This document shows, one piece after another, positions 63,039-64,000 of a stretch of 64,000 nucleotides of DNA. The notes under the pieces were generated by a model that was not told where the DNA came from, did no database searches, and saw only the letters and a list, made by a program, of their open reading frames with translations. Source of the stretch: Microbacterium aoyamense (GTDB lineage: Bacteria; Actinomycetota; Actinomycetes; Actinomycetales; Microbacteriaceae); NCBI RefSeq assembly GCF_023155855.1, contig NZ_JAKNUT010000001.1:992001-1056000 (forward strand). Reading direction: 5' to 3'. A program made the translations under genes and the position numbers. Each line of letters begins with the position of its first letter. Within the stretch, counting starts at the first letter, position 1.

Positions 63039-63650
63039 ATGACCGGACGCATCACGATCGACCTGTTCACGACGCTCGACGGCGTCGCCCAGGCGCCGGG
63101 CGGACCCGACGAAGACACCTCGAACGGCTTCCGCTGGGGCGGGTGGCAGGCGCCCATCTTCGATGAGTTCATCGGCGAGCGCATCGCCGCCGGCATCGCG
63201 GGCATGGACGCCCTCGTGCTCGGCCGCCGGACCTACGACATCTTCTCGGTGTACTGGCCGCAGCACGAGGACAATCCGATCGGGGCGAGGTTCGCCGAGA
63301 TCCCGAAGTACGTGGCCTCGCGCAAGGGTCGCGAGATGACGTGGGAGGGTTCGTCGCTGCTCGGCGCCGATGCCCCGGCGGCCGTCGCGGCGCTGCGCGA
63401 GAAGCACGACGACATCCACATCATCGGCAGCATCGACTTCGTCCACTCGCTCCTCGCCGCACAGGCATACGACGAGCTCAAGCTCTGGGTGCACCCGATC
63501 GTGCTCGGCGAGGGCAAGAAGGTCTTCCCCGACGGCGCCGCACCCGCGAACCTGAAGCTCATCGCGCCGCCCGTCTCCGGCGGCGCGGTCGTCGAACTGC
63601 GCTACGCGCCGGCGGGCGTGCCCACGACGGGTGACATGACCGACGACTGA
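63039..63650 (+). CDS. dihydrofolate reductase family protein (RibD C-terminal fold)
   Basis: The 203-residue protein has the RibD_C/DHFR-like fold: RITIDLFTTLDGVAQAPGGP at the start, DALVLGRRTYDIFSVYWPQH, IHIIGSIDFVHSLLAAQAYD with the nucleotide-binding Gly-Ser, and LKLWVHPIVLGEGKKVFPDG. Such proteins are NADPH-dependent reductases of unknown substrate. It starts 12 bases after the HxlR gene, with AAAGGAGCCGGCC before the ATG, so the VOC, HxlR and DHFR-like genes probably form one operon under the nested-dyad promoter. Confidence 0.92.
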   Translation: MTGRITIDLFTTLDGVAQAPGGPDEDTSNGFRWGGWQAPIFDEFIGERIAAGIAGMDALVLGRRTYDIFSVYWPQHEDNPIGARFAEIPKYVASRKGREMTWEGSSLLGADAPAAVAALREKHDDIHIIGSIDFVHSLLAAQAYDELKLWVHPIVLGEGKKVFPDGAAPANLKLIAPPVSGGAVVELRYAPAGVPTTGDMTDD

Positions 63651-63698
63651 CCGGCGTGGGGCGATGGATGCCTCGGCCCGCCGCGCTACGGTGCGGCT

Positions 63699-64000
63699 GT
63701 GGCCGAGGCATCCATCGTCGAAGACAAGCGCCGACGCGACGTGCCCGCCGGGGTCATCATGGTCGGCATGGCGGCCGCGGCGTGGTGGCCCGCCTTCACG
63801 CTCGGTGCGTGGGGCGAGATCTTCTTCGACGACATCCTCGCGCTGTGGGCGGTGTCCACTGCCGCGTTCGTCTTCGTGCTCGTCGAGCGCAAGCCCGTCG
63901 GCGGTCGCCTCGCGCGAGCGTTCGTCCTGCTGCTGCCGACGGTGTGGCTCGTGCTCAACTTCGTCGTGGGCGACACCGACAACCTCGCCGTCGCGATCGT
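63699..64000 (+). CDS. membrane protein, 3' partial
   Basis: The frame from GTG at 63699 stays open to the window end (100 codons). It starts with AEASIVEDKRRRDVPAGVIM after the initiator, then three hydrophobic segments (about residues 18-40, 44-64 and 73-90). TACGGT (63687-63692) stands 6 bases before the GTG, which supports this start and a leaderless mRNA. No family is recognisable from this part. Confidence 0.65.
   Translation, partial: MAEASIVEDKRRRDVPAGVIMVGMAAAAWWPAFTLGAWGEIFFDDILALWAVSTAAFVFVLVERKPVGGRLARAFVLLLPTVWLVLNFVVGDTDNLAVAI

Overview
The window looks like a chromosomal segment of a high-GC actinobacterium, most likely a Microbacteriaceae member close to Microbacterium. The grounds are the very high GC content, the dnaK-grpE-dnaJ-hspR operon with HAIR elements (HspR operators), a SulP/SHOCT/DUF6325 gene complement, many promoters of the TAnnnT-N6-ATG leaderless type, and a conspicuous excess of the word GGATGCC/GGCATCC. 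No rRNA, tRNA, CRISPR, phage or insertion-sequence genes were seen.

Layout. 0-3.2 kb: the end of an ABC permease gene, two divergent MarR-like regulators with Gly/His-rich tails sharing a large palindromic operator, and a UMF1-type MFS protein. 3.4-9.9 kb: a carbohydrate ABC importer operon (two permeases, a lipoprotein binding protein, an FAD-dependent oxidoreductase) facing an RpiR/SIS regulator. 10-15 kb: tatA, a small membrane protein, then the heat-shock operon dnaK-grpE-dnaJ-hspR. 15-26 kb: DUF2252 and DUF998 proteins, an SdsA1-type alkylsulfatase, a potassium channel, a DUF1254 protein, an AI-2E-family permease, a Cys-type arylsulfatase and a HAD phosphatase. 25.7-27.5 kb: an AbiEi/DUF559-like nuclease-fold gene lying between two related repeat arrays. 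27.5-32.4 kb: the formylglycine-generating enzyme that would activate the sulfatases, and a heterodimeric ABC exporter. 32.4-45.2 kb: two paralogous DUF6325-SHOCT modules, SulP and GAP membrane proteins, a second arylsulfatase, a PLDc_N-SHOCT protein with cardiolipin synthase, a large MalT-like LuxR regulator and a second AI-2E-family permease. 45-51 kb: two GT4 glycosyltransferases, a GlxA-type regulator and a secreted M28 peptidase. 51-64 kb: clpB lacking its N-domain, an MFS/ArsR divergent pair, rraA, two VOC proteins, an ABC-2 exporter, an FMN reductase, a two-component system, an HxlR regulator, a DHFR-like protein and a truncated membrane protein.

How the parts work together. DnaK, GrpE, DnaJ and ClpB form one chaperone/disaggregase set; HAIR elements at both 10.96 kb and 51.25 kb put them under the HspR encoded in the first operon. 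The alkylsulfatase, two arylsulfatases and FGE form a sulfate-ester scavenging set, with a SulP anion transporter alongside.

The most interesting signal is a repeated promoter architecture, TCRYCC-N5-GGRTGA(CG)-N20/21-nAnnnT. It lies upstream of the DUF1254 gene, the second arylsulfatase, the DUF6325-SHOCT operon, the PLDc_N-SHOCT/cardiolipin synthase operon, a 70-residue protein beside the LuxR gene, and the second AI-2E permease. The dyad would be centred about 43 bases before the transcription start, where LuxR-type class II activators bind. I infer an undescribed envelope-related regulon controlled by the LuxR protein at 41.4-44.0 kb.
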